Positions 35,361 to 46,324 of a stretch of 64,000 bases of DNA are shown one piece after another. Source of the DNA: Casuarina equisetifolia (taxonomy: Eukaryota > Streptophyta > Magnoliopsida > Fagales > Casuarinaceae); the NCBI GenBank assembly GCA_028551475.1, contig CM052362.1, positions 16,732,521 through 16,796,520 of the forward strand. Direction: 5' to 3'. Each line of letters opens with the position of its first letter. Within the stretch, counting starts at the first letter, position 1. Position numbers and translations under genes: made by a program. The notes below the pieces were generated by a model. It did not search any database and was not told the origin of the DNA. It worked only from the letters and a program-made list of their open reading frames with translations.

Positions 35361-35854
35361 TCTTATATTGTAACCAAGCCCTTTACACAAAAGCCATTTT
35401 TCATCACCGCCGGTGGACATCAAACGGCCCCAGAGTTGGGCCTATTGCCCAATCAGGCCAAGACAATTACGGCGTTTGGGCTAGGGAATGGTTTTCTTGG
35501 TGGAACTATTTTTCCCCGACACCAAACGGCTCGCTGGCTCCTGGAAAAAAGTGCAACAAGCTTGTTCATACTTGGACTGGGAGTTGCTTGACCAGGGACG
35601 ATGTTGTCAGCCTTCCAAGCACAAAAGAGGCCGAAGAGATGTGGAAAGATATACGGGAAATGTATGGCAAGCTCGATCTTGATAAGATTTTCTCCACCTG
35701 CCAGGCTTTGATGGAAAAAAACCAAGGCAACCTTGTATTACCTGTTTGCTTTAATTGGCTCTCGACTTTGTGGAACGAGCTTAACATGGGCGGGGATAAC
35801 CAAAAATGGCTTGGAATGGGCAAGGGTCTCTTGTTTCCTTTTGGTTTCAAATGA
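35345..35854 (+). mobile_element. Copia-type gag remnant (fossil)
   Basis: An open frame of 169 codons shows blocks like the UBN2/gag domain of plant Copia elements. These are NYGVWAREW near the start, EAEEMWKDIREMYGKLDLDKI in the middle, and a QGN-LSTLWNELNM segment at the end, in the expected order and spacing. No zinc knuckle, protease or pol follows. The element as a whole is broken; this frame is its only recognisable part. Weak but consistent similarity by eye; a profile search would decide. Confidence 0.5.
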
Positions 35855-36346
35855 AAGCTTCTTACCCTTTAAAACGTAAATTCTTTCCATGTACTAGATC
35901 CACTCATGCAGTTGAACTTAACCGCTTAATTTTACAATTATTGCAAGCATCATTATCACATACTATTATTGCTTTTAGGTGCCAACTCAAACAAATGAGA
36001 AAGCAAATCAACCCATCAATAATGGCCAATTTTAATAGATCACGTGGGCATTAAGTCAAACTGGAGCGTGAGATAACTCAACAAATTTTGTAATTATTTC
36101 TTTTTGCATAATGAATAATATATGCAATAAAAAACACATGTGCTTTTACATATCACTCACTTTTATGACTTTGATCAAAATCAATTCTATAAATCTATTC
36201 AATGTGTCAAAGTGAAGTATATAAAAGTAGATTGTCATTTTAATAGACAAAATTCAAGAAAGCATAATTAAGATAGGAGGGGTAAAAACCATTAAACAAG
36301 CTACAAATATTTTCACCAAGCTTTTATGTCAAATCAATGAACATAT

Positions 36347-36568
36347 TTATAAATCAAACTTGACGTCTTGGATATCTATAACTTGTTCGCTTGAGAGGAG
36401 ATGATAGAGATATAGTTGCTGATTTGGAATTTATTAGTTATTTCTTTAGTTGTCTTCTTATAAATCAAACTTGACGTCTTGGATATCTATAACTTGTTCG
36501 CTTGAGAGGAGATGATCGAGATATAGTTGCTGATTTGGAATTTATTAGTTATTTCTTTAGTTGTCTTC
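36347..36568. repeat. 111-bp tandem duplication
   Basis: Units 36347-36457 and 36458-36568 match at all but one position (atagag against atcgag). The near identity points to a recent event. The unit has no coding capacity and no known repeat signature. Confidence 0.92.
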
Positions 36569-36745
36569 TCCATTATTTCCATGATTGAATCCACTATTCC
36601 CATGATTGAATGTAAAATTCTTTTTATATACATTGAGCGAGTGGTTGTCATAATCATAATATTCGAAAATATTTAATGTGATATGATTTTGTAAATAGAA
36701 AAAATATTCTACCTTTTATTTTGTATATTTTTCATTTATTGCCCG
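36558..36745 (+). repeat. Diverged direct repeat, right copy
   Basis: Partner of 35195-35360. It additionally carries a small internal duplication of catgattgaat around 36579-36612. Confidence 0.5.
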
Positions 36746-37445
36746 ATGTTTGTACTGTAAATCTTGGTATATGTAAGTTTCTTAAGAAAAAACAATATGC
36801 AGAAATTCCTAAACCCTCCTGTCAATTGACGGCTTTTTCCACTTAGCTTTCCATCACCCATGTTTCCTGACAAGCTCGAAAACTCTACCCCTTAATTATT
36901 CAACATGTAACGATTCTTTTTAGATTGATTATGTTTGTAATCTTTCTTATTTTCAAAGCTTTACGTTATCGTATATCTTTAGTGATACATCATTGGAAAG
37001 ATATCACCCTGACTCATTTTATTTTTAGTTTGAAAATCTTAAATCTCCTATTCTTTGACAACCCTCGTGTTCCATAAGTATGAGGATGGAATTCGTTCTT
37101 CTATGGAGTCTATCATTAACTTGTGAACGTGATCGTGATGTAGCTCAACCATAATAGACAGTAAGTTGTTTTCATCAAGCAATACATAGAAAATAGAATG
37201 AGACTTTTAATAGACAATTTCCTTTTCATTAAAGTAGGTTGCTAAAAAGGATCCGATCACTTCCACGGAACGGATTAGGTAACTGAAGGGGAATCTAGTT
37301 CATCGTCATTGGATGCTTTGGCAAGCAATAATGGCAGTCATATGAAAAGGATCACCAATACTCAGCCGCTGACTTACCTAACAAGCGGTAGTATAAATTT
37401 GACGCATTGCACAGGGTTCGACCAATTTTGGTGTCGAACTTGCAC

Positions 37446-38450
37446 TTTTTTTTTTTTTTTTCAAAACAAGACGATACCTTGACAAATTTTATTATCACAC
37501 CTCATATAAGTACAATAAGCAAAATATAATCTTAACCTGTAGAGAAAAGCAAATTACTTACATGTTAAATTGTCACACATAATTAAAAGTAAATACAATA
37601 TATTGGGCAGCACATTCGTTTAACCTTATGATGATTTATAATTACCTAAGTTTACTTGATTTTTTACATAGACATCTAAGCATGGATAAAGCAATGAACA
37701 AAGATGGTCAAAAATTGTCACATTTTGAATGGCATGCCCATGATTAACGAGACAATCTACTACCATATTTCCCTCACAATATACATGATACAGAAGTGCA
37801 TATAATAAAATCATAGGCAAACATTGATGTATGATATACTCTAATTTCCATGGAGTTCTGTATTATTTGAGCAAACATTGAATTAAATAAAAAGACTCTA
37901 ATTCAATAACTTAAGGCACATAACTTCATGCATGACATATTTTAAAGCACTTTAACAATGTATATATTTTTGTCTCTATACTACTTTCAGGATTCAACTT
38001 AGTGGAAAAGATTATGACAAGACCTCTGTCATGATTTCTAAGGATCCTTTTTTTAGCATTATTTCTTGTGATGCTTGATCCGTCCATATTCAACTTGTAT
38101 TGCTTTGTAAGAAGAGGTTGCCAATAAACCCAAATTCCTTACCGTCATAAAACATAAATCACAATAACTTTTAACACAACCAATGATATTTGATTTAGAA
38201 GACTTAGAATTTGAGATTAGAGTTGATAGTCAAAGCATTTAATGTGTAACATCATTGTTTGTTAATTCTGAACAAAGACATACACTCACTATTTTATTTT
38301 GTTGAGTTTCTAACAAACCAAATTTTTCTTGCAATAACTTGCCTTGATCGTAGGCCTGGCATTCACAAAATAACACATGTCTGACATCCGATCTCACAGA
38401 CCAATTATCGGGTCTATCGACAGCCTTATCCGGCGTTTTATTTACCTTGA
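37446..38450 (-). mobile_element. LINE (L1-like) 3' end with RNase H and poly-A tail
   Basis: Read on the minus strand, the piece near 38000-38110 resembles the start of plant-LINE RNase H (YKLNMDGSS, ILRNHDRG). The piece at 37626-37860 resembles its end (PWKLEYI, HVYCEGNMVVDCLVNHGH). About 160 bp later the element ends in 18 A (plus-strand T run 37446-37463). The order and tail fit a 5'-truncated LINE. The coding region is interrupted by stops and frame changes. No target-site duplication was established. Confidence 0.65.
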
Positions 38451-38781
38451 TGCCATGCCAACCTTATCTGTGTTTGGAAAAGAATAGCATGATGTTGTGT
38501 GAAAGCGTCCAAAATTCATACCTTAAAGAGAGAGGTCCAAACACAGGTGTCTGATGTTACGGCCCGACAAGCGTGGATGATAAAGATGTTCCTTTCGTAA
38601 ATTTCCTTGGAGGTGTTCTTTTCGTGACACGCGTTGCAGATATTTTACTGGCAAGAGCACCTGTCTCCATTCATTTCAAGCGAATAAGAAGGCAAAAGTT
38701 GCCTCAACTGGTACTCGTTTTCCTCCTCCAGTTACTTTAGCGATAGCCTTGAGAAATACATCTCCTGTGAGAGAGGGAAAG

Positions 38782-41377
38782 ATGGAGGGCATAGAGCACA
38801 GAACTGTTAACGTGAATGGCATAAAAATGCACGTAGCAGAGAAAGGTCAGGGACCGGTGATTCTCTTCCTTCATGGTTTTCCGGAACTCTGGTACTCGTG
38901 GCGCCACCAGATCGTAGCGCTGGCCTCGCTCGGCTACCGAGCTGTGGCTCCGGACCTCCGTGGCTTCGGCGACACGGACGCGCCAGCTTCGTCCTCCAGC
39001 TACACAACCCTCCACGTGGTGGGGGACCTCTTTGCGCTGCTCGACACCATAGCAGCCGACCAGGATAAGGTCTTCGTGGTGGGTCACGACTGGGGCGCTC
39101 TCATGGCGTGGTATCTCTGTCTGTACAGACCTGACAAGGTCAAGGCCTTGGTCAACTTGAGCGTGGCGTTTAACCCTAGGAACCCGGCGAGGAAGCCCCT
39201 CGAGTCCTTGAAAGCAACTTACGGAGATGACTACTATATGTGCAGATTTCAGGTTCTTTTCCATTGAAATCATGCATTCCTTGTCTTTCTATATATATGT
39301 TTCTGTGATTTTCGGTAATTGTTAATTTTGATTGTCTACTTTCCAACTGTGTTCTATGCTTCAGAAATTCATTTGGTTTGATTTGATTGGCGAAATCGAG
39401 CGTTTTGCTTGAATTTAATGTTAAAAGACACAATCAATCTCGTTTACATTGGATTGTGTATGGATGTTAATTTCTTGTTTTCAAGTCTTATTTTTCAGGA
39501 TTTATCTTTTTTCTAGCCTTTGGATTTCTTATGGCTTTGCATCTACTCAATCATGATACCAGTAGGTGGAAACAAAGAACTAGGATTCAAGAGTTTCTTG
39601 GACATATTTCTGTATGAAGTATTCCACGAAAGAGGCCACAAATCTAGGTTTGATTAGTATTTAGGAGTATTTCTCTGTTTCCTGTTTGTTGTCATTAAGT
39701 TTTATCAGTATGTAGCATTATCTTAATCAGCTCGAAAATGACTACTGAAAATGACCGTCTCAGATAATCTGGATGTCGCTAGGGTATTTCTGTGATGAAT
39801 TTCTTAAAAAATGGGCCTGAGTAAGTGGTTACAGATTAAAAAATTGGCATTTACATTGAATAGCAAAAGTTACATCTCAGACGCAACCTTTCTGTGGCCA
39901 ATGGGACCTGCTGGTATTATTATAAACAAGGTTCGATCTTGAAATCGTGGGTGAAAGGCCCCACGGCACAGTCCCCATTTAAAAAAAGGTTTGTTTCGCT
40001 TAATCCGAGGATATATTTTCTTTGTTGTATCATAGGAGCCTGGAGAGATAGAAGCTGAGTTTGCCCAGATTGGTACTGCAAGAGTTCTCAAGGAGTTTCT
40101 GACGTACCGCAATCCAGGTCCACTTTATTTACCAAAAGGAAAAGGCTTCGGACATCCACCCGATTCTCCGATTGTCTTGCCCTCTTGGCTGTCGGAGGAA
40201 GACATTAAGTATTACGCCAGCAAATATGAGAAGACAGGCTTCAAAGGAGTGAACTACTACCGAGCCTTGGACCTGTATGTGACCTTCAAAGTTTTTCTGA
40301 ATTTTCTGTCTAAATAATGTTGATATGGATAATGCACCGATGACCAAACTCGTACTCCGTATACCTAAAGTCCTCACTGCTAATTTGCACCAAAACGGCT
40401 TAATTTGTGTCATGTCATCAGAATTTAGAAAGAGATGAAAAGTGGAAATAAAGTGATAGAGGGTCACTACTTTGTAGGTGACAAAACGGAAGATTGTGAT
40501 AGCCTATGCCCAAACAATCTTTGTGGGGGTTGATTGACCTTAAGGTAGCTGATAAAGGTTTGAGATTACTTCCAAATAGGCTTTACGATACTCCAATCCT
40601 GTACAAGACTGTTTTCTTATTCTCACTTTTTCTTAGATTTTGATGACTTGTTACCATAATACAAGTTCGCTACGGACAAACAAATAGGTTGATAGATATC
40701 AGGGGTCCTATCGTACCAGTTCACGTACAGCCCAAGGTAAGTGGAAGTAGACTTTGTGAGTTTGAAAGAATCACCTTTGTTCTTGGTACTGTAACTTGCG
40801 GACAAAGGATTTCGTAAATGGATGCGTTGTTTTGCAAACAGGGCTTTGAACTGGACGCACACTGTTGGGGGTTGCACAGAAAAGTTAAATAGTGAAAAGG
40901 GGGTTTCTTCACAGATCCGAGTCTAATTTTTCATACTTAATATGAATGAAGACTCTTTGAAAGTTATTGGATTTTGGAAAGGGAAAGACGCAAGCGATTT
41001 CACACTGATTCAAAGTAAAGGTGGTAACACATCTTATAAATAAAAATCTCAGGGGTTTGATGTTCGGAGGTTTATCCAAGTTTTTAGGATGGTATGCTTA
41101 TCACTTTCCCTCTTATTTTTGTTGTTGCAGAAATTGGGAACTCACGGCCGCTTGGACTGGGGCTCAAGTAAAAGTTCCGGCTAAGTTTATTGTGGGTGAC
41201 CTCGATCTGACCTATAATGGTCCTGGCGTCAAGGACTACATACACAAGGGGGGCTTGAGGAAGTATGTGCCACTTCTAGAGGAGGTGGTTGTAATGGAAG
41301 GAGTTGCACACTTCACTAACGAGGAGCGCCCTGAGGAGATCAACAAACATATTTATGATTTCTTTCAGAAATTCTGA
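38782..41377 (+). CDS. Soluble epoxide hydrolase (alpha/beta hydrolase)
   Basis: Three exons, 38782-39252, 40036-40274 and 41131-41377, give 318 residues, the usual plant length. It hydrolyses epoxides, in plants mainly fatty-acid epoxides of cutin and defence pathways, in cytosol or peroxisome. Catalytic parts are present: oxyanion HGFPE (31-35), nucleophile D103 in GHDWG, acid D262 in GDLDL and base H297 in GVAHF. Cap tyrosines Y152 and Y232 fit positions 154 and 235 of potato StEH1, and the D262-H297 spacing equals that enzyme's. I chose the ATG at 38782 (MEGIEH, the family start). An in-frame ATG at 38749 would add 11 residues. No C-terminal peroxisome signal (ends QKF). The gene converges on FAHD1. 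Confidence 0.95.
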
Positions 41378-42050
41378 GAGCGTCTTGATCCTCTTGAAGT
41401 TGTCCCCTGGATAATTGCTTTTCTCTCCTCGCTGGTGGTGTGCTTTTCCACTTGGAGTAGTCTTGAGTGTCAGTCAATTACTGTGCTATCTTTTCCCTCC
41501 TACTTTCTGAGACTTGCTTCTGTGAATAAAGTCTGAAACAGTTGTTGTACTTAAATCTTTTGTCAGTAATGCATCTTGCAGATAATCGGACCCCTATTAG
41601 TGCCTATATTAATGCTTGGACCATTTAACAAATTTCTTCTCTCAATGCTGCTGCAAATGAACATGCTGGGGCATGCATTTGAAGGATGGAAAAAGGGTGA
41701 GAAACTGTTTAAGAGTCAACAATGCATGCCTCCATCCTGTCGTTCTGCACACGTTTAGAAGTGCATTTTATCTGATTCGAAAGCTTTGACCATATGCTTA
41801 AAACTTGTCCCTCACCCAACACGTCGAACTGTTGATGTGCGATGAATAGTAATTACTTTAATATCTGAAAATCATTTATTTCAATTCCTTTTAAGTTGGT
41901 TTTTTATTTTTTATTTTTCAAATAACTAGAACAAAAGCATATTAAATGAAATGCCCTGTCCAGTGGACAACTTCAGAAAGAAAAAGAGCTTTTATGACCA
42001 TCTATCACACTGAATACGGTGTCAGCCATCGGGTAAACGCTGGATTGTCA
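41378..42050. other. Spacer between convergent epoxide hydrolase and FAHD1 genes
   Basis: Holds the 3' ends of both genes. A short open frame at 41576-41758 has no known relative and is probably untranslated 3' sequence. Nothing else recognised. Confidence 0.6.
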
Positions 42051-45000
42051 TTACGAACTTCCCAGCTTTTCGCGTTTTTCAACATTGAAGTGAACCTCCA
42101 GTAGATTGGTTATACCAGCAGTTATCTTTTGACCAGCTTTCACAGGGCCGACACCTGGTGGAGTGCCTGCACAAGCAGAATCAATAGCTCAATCAGTACT
42201 ACCTCACCAACTTCATTCTTGTAAACGAGGGTTCTGATAAATCTGGAAGAACATAGTTTTTCTGATCTGAACATGATTAGCAAGACTAGTGACATCATTT
42301 TAACATCAGAACCAGGTACTGTGACCTACTCCATCAACGACTCCAGCAACTAGTTGCTACCGCAGGGCAGGAATGAGTCAAGCAAGCAAAAAAGCTGCTT
42401 TTTGAAGACATAAAAATGTCCTTGAAATGGGACCGACTCAAAGACAGGACAATTATTTTAAGTAAACAGCAAGAATATAAATAAAATTGAGAAAAAGATC
42501 GAAGATGATTGCCAACCACATGAGAAATTAAAGAAGAGTTTCATTCTATTCTAATCTAAGACCGCCTTGCATGACGGTGTCATACACGGATGAGTAAACT
42601 TACTAATATTACTTGCAAAAAGATCCAAATTGAATTCCCGTACATCCTTTCCAAAGACAAGATATAGGTTTTCTACGGGATCTTCAAGGTTGAAGATAAA
42701 CTTAGATAGAATCCTCAATAATTATTAATGAGAAAATACTATGAACCAATAAGTAGTGACCAAAATGAGATATGTCTTAATTTCACGAACATCCCTTATA
42801 AGAATTATGGATGATTAGACTCAATTTATTTTTACTGTGATGTCCAATTATTAAAATGTTGGGATAAATGATATAGAAGGAATCCTTTGTACAGTCTCAA
42901 GTGACTAAGAAAGTTATATATATATATATATAGAAGAACTTGTTTTCAAGAAAGAAAACAATAATACAATAAAGAAACCTAGATTTACTTGTCAAAGGTT
43001 TGATTCGAAAGAGTAAATCCCTTCAAGTTGCTTTGCTTTATTCATAAAACAAATACTAGAGACAATGAGGTGGTCCAAGATTAGTAATCAATATATATAT
43101 ATATTGACATCATTGATATGAGAAGAAATAAACTTCAATGAAAAATAATTGGAAGAATAAATAAGAAGAAGAAAAATAAAACTATAAGTTATCAAAGTTC
43201 AAAAGTTTTTGAGCAAGAGTTTTAGAACAATATAATTAAAACTCCATCAGAAAGTTATCAAACAAAAGAAAATTGGTCTCAGTTTAATGAAAAAAAAAAA
43301 GCAATATGAAAAAAGAAGTACCTAGAAACCACGTATATTTAAGTGGCCTAATTCAAATACAACTTACAGCTCTATTTAATAAGAAACTAAGACTCCTATT
43401 TTGGTCCTGATATTAGCCAAGAGGTTGACTATTAAAACTGTTATCAATAGAGTAGTCTGTCAATATTAAACCGAATTACTTTGTTTTCCCCAAGCAATTC
43501 AGATCCAGTAGATATAGTTAGAATTAGAATAATAAACAAAATGCATAAAAATGAAACTCAATTCTCATGACCTTCCAATTCATTGAAAAATTATGGATTG
43601 ACAAAAATACTTTGAGCATCTACTAAATATTTAGATAGCAATTTTGCACAGATCTTTGAATCAAGAACCTTTGAGACAGAATTAAGTCCAAGGTAACTGA
43701 TTGGTAAGCCTTAAAGGTATCTGAATAATGGCTTATAAGTGGCATCTAAAAACCCATAGTTCATGGTCTAACCATATTGCTGTCCAAGCACCTGGCAAGA
43801 ATCTAATTATGAATGGAAGTCAAACCTCCCTAACTAAGAAGATAGTTGGGAAAAAGCTGCTAATATTTCTCAGACCCCTTAAGCATCCAACTAAAACTTA
43901 TGTAAGAATACCTAAACTTGCAGATTATATGGGTAAGAAATGCTTGTAGAAAGTTGGATCCATGGGTATGATTTCTGGCAGATAAAAAACTCTCCAAGTT
44001 CCAGTATAAAGGGTTAAGCATCTTGTAAAGAACTTATTTTAGACCAGTAACATAAGTAGCTTAAAATGGATTACAACCCCAAGAGATAGAAATAAACTGC
44101 AGCTACATACATGAGTTTTAGCACAAAAGCAATTGAAATTATAATATGATTGGGATAAGCAGTGACCAATCTTCCTTATAAATTTTATATCAATCAAGAT
44201 TCTAGTTTCATTTAGAAGATGGATTTTTACAAATGATTTTTTAGTGTTTACATGTCAAAAAACTGTGTCATAGGTATTGACGGTAATACCTGTCAGTATG
44301 ACATCTCCTTCCAGAAGTGTCATGATAGAACTTATGTGGCTAATGAGAAATGGGATCTTGAACATCATATCCTTGGTTGGGCCCTTTTGTCGTATTTCTC
44401 CATCAACCTGTTGTGATGCAAATCCGATCAACCTCAATCACTTTGGAAGAACCATAAAATAAGCGCTTTCTGAAATACAAAGACTATGAACCTTTAACCA
44501 CAGTTCCAAGTTGTCAGGGTCTGGCACCATTGTCTTGGGCAGCTGCATGATATTTCAGAGAATTAAATTAAAATTAGAAGGAAAACACATTCTTGAGAGA
44601 AGAATCAACAGGTAAGTATTATTGGTTACTTAAAGCTGATTCTTTCCTATTATTTTTCAACTAGAAGAAATGGTGAGATAATCTGTAGGACAACCTAAAT
44701 TACTACAAGTACAGGGGAGCAGCATTGCTGGTATAGGTCTCTAATTGCCTCCAGAACTCCCTCATATTCTTTTTCAACTACTAATTAAATAGAATCTACA
44801 ATGCAAGAAAATCACAGCTTATATTTCCTCCTCTAACTCCCAACACATATTTGTTAGTTTTAGTAACATCATCATAGAAGTGCGCTTAGAAGGATCAATG
44901 AAACGAATTTCTAATATAATATTAGAACAATTTCAGCAGAAGAAGGAGAGTAAATAAAAACGACAGTTGATTTCTTACAACAGAACTGATTGGCGTGAAA

Positions 45001-46324
45001 GTGTCCTGCCCTTTAGCTACCGTCCATGGAAGACCTGCAGACTAGAAGATTTTGCAAGGAAAAGAAAATGTGTTAGCTAATATTTTAGAATCACACGCTT
45101 TTATAAGAAAGCATGGGAGAAGCACATAAGTGGTAAAATATATTCTCGCAATGAAATAAAAGGTGTCACAATAGATAAAGCCATTCTCAATTTCATAAAG
45201 GCCCAATCAAATGCAATTGAATTTGCACTTAACTAGCAGTATCAGCTAAGAAGTACAATTAAAACTTCCTAAATTTCTTCGAAGTATACACCAACATTAT
45301 AATACTTCTAAGTTTGTTAACGTGCTCCAGGAAGAAACATTGCAACCACAATCAATTGTTCCATGTTAAAGTCTGGTACACACTTCAGTCAATCTTCAAC
45401 ATCCAATTCGTTTTTACAATAACCAGCTGGGAATGTCAAAACACGATGCATACTCAAGGCAAAAAAATCAAAGAATTTAATTCAAATTAGCGACTGAAAT
45501 TGGTGGCCACATCTCTTTTATGCCCCGAAAAGGCCTATTCACAATTGAGGCTCTCCTGTAATTGATTATCTAGTCTAGCGGCCACACCATTCAAGTCAAT
45601 CGAATCTAATCAGGATATCATAACTAAGGTGAGAGGATCTCCGATTGAGAACATTTAGGAGAGTGAAACGTGCAAACCTTTGCAGAAGCTTGAATTTCTC
45701 TGGCAGTCATATCCAGCGCCAGAGCATAGCCTAAGACACCAAATATTCAAGTAAATTGGAGTTCGATCTAAAACACCATAATATATACTCCATACGTAGA
45801 GCCGTTCATCAACAATGACAAGAAGAAACAAATTAAAGAAAGACCAGTTAAAATTTGACTCTTATATCAATTTGCATAACCAAAAGTCAACTTGTTGGAG
45901 CCTACCGGAAACATAGTCCATGGCAGTGGCCTCAGGAACCTCGCGAGCTTTCTGACCGATCACCACCGCGAGCTCCACCTCGTAGTCCAGAGACTGCAAG
46001 GGATGTGGGATTCTGATTGTGCCTCCATTTTCCAAGTACGACGACGTCGGTTTCAGAAACAACACTGGTTCCTGTTCACAACATCATGTGGGTCCAATTT
46101 AAGTGAGCCAAAAACATCCAAAGCTCTCCAAAGTTTCCCATTTTCTGCTTCTTTCCCTGCGCTTTCCGGGGAACCAAATAGAGGGATCAAGTTATGTTCA
46201 GGGAGAGAGAAGTTGAGACCTTGGGAACGGCGTTGCCGAGTTCTTTCGCATGGGCGGCGTAGTTTCTGCCCACGGCGACGATCTTAGTCCCTGCTGTCAA
46301 TAGATGCTGCAGCGCCGTTGCCAT
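42051..46324 (-). CDS. Acylpyruvase FAHD1-like (fumarylacetoacetate hydrolase domain protein)
   Basis: Seven exons in gene order: 46324-46220, 46071-45906, 45730-45678, 45041-44979, 44542-44492, 44407-44290, 42166-42051. The open frame is 223 residues, the normal FAHD1 size. In animals FAHD1 hydrolyses acylpyruvates and decarboxylates oxaloacetate in mitochondria; plant members are assigned by similarity. GRNYAAHAKELG (19-30) begins the fold. Metal ligands E66 and E68 in DYEVELAVV and D97 in LALDMTARE are present with the human spacing, as is the substrate-loop lysine in AKGQDTF. The GTPPGVG turn follows an unusually long last intron (42167-44289, 2,123 bp) with no recognised content beyond AT-rich DNA and (TA)n runs. 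The short N-terminus may serve as mitochondrial signal; this is not certain. Confidence 0.93.

Larger units (their letters stand above)
34047..38781. other. Repeat-laden spacer upstream of epoxide hydrolase
   Basis: Contains an open but unrecognised frame at 34520-34963, a G-box (cacgtg) near 34833, a poly-A run near 34962-34979, a gag-like fossil (35345-35854), diverged direct repeats (35195-35360 and 36558-36745), a 111-bp tandem duplication (36347-36568) and a LINE 3' end (37446-38450). The last ~300 bp should hold the hydrolase promoter. Confidence 0.6.
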
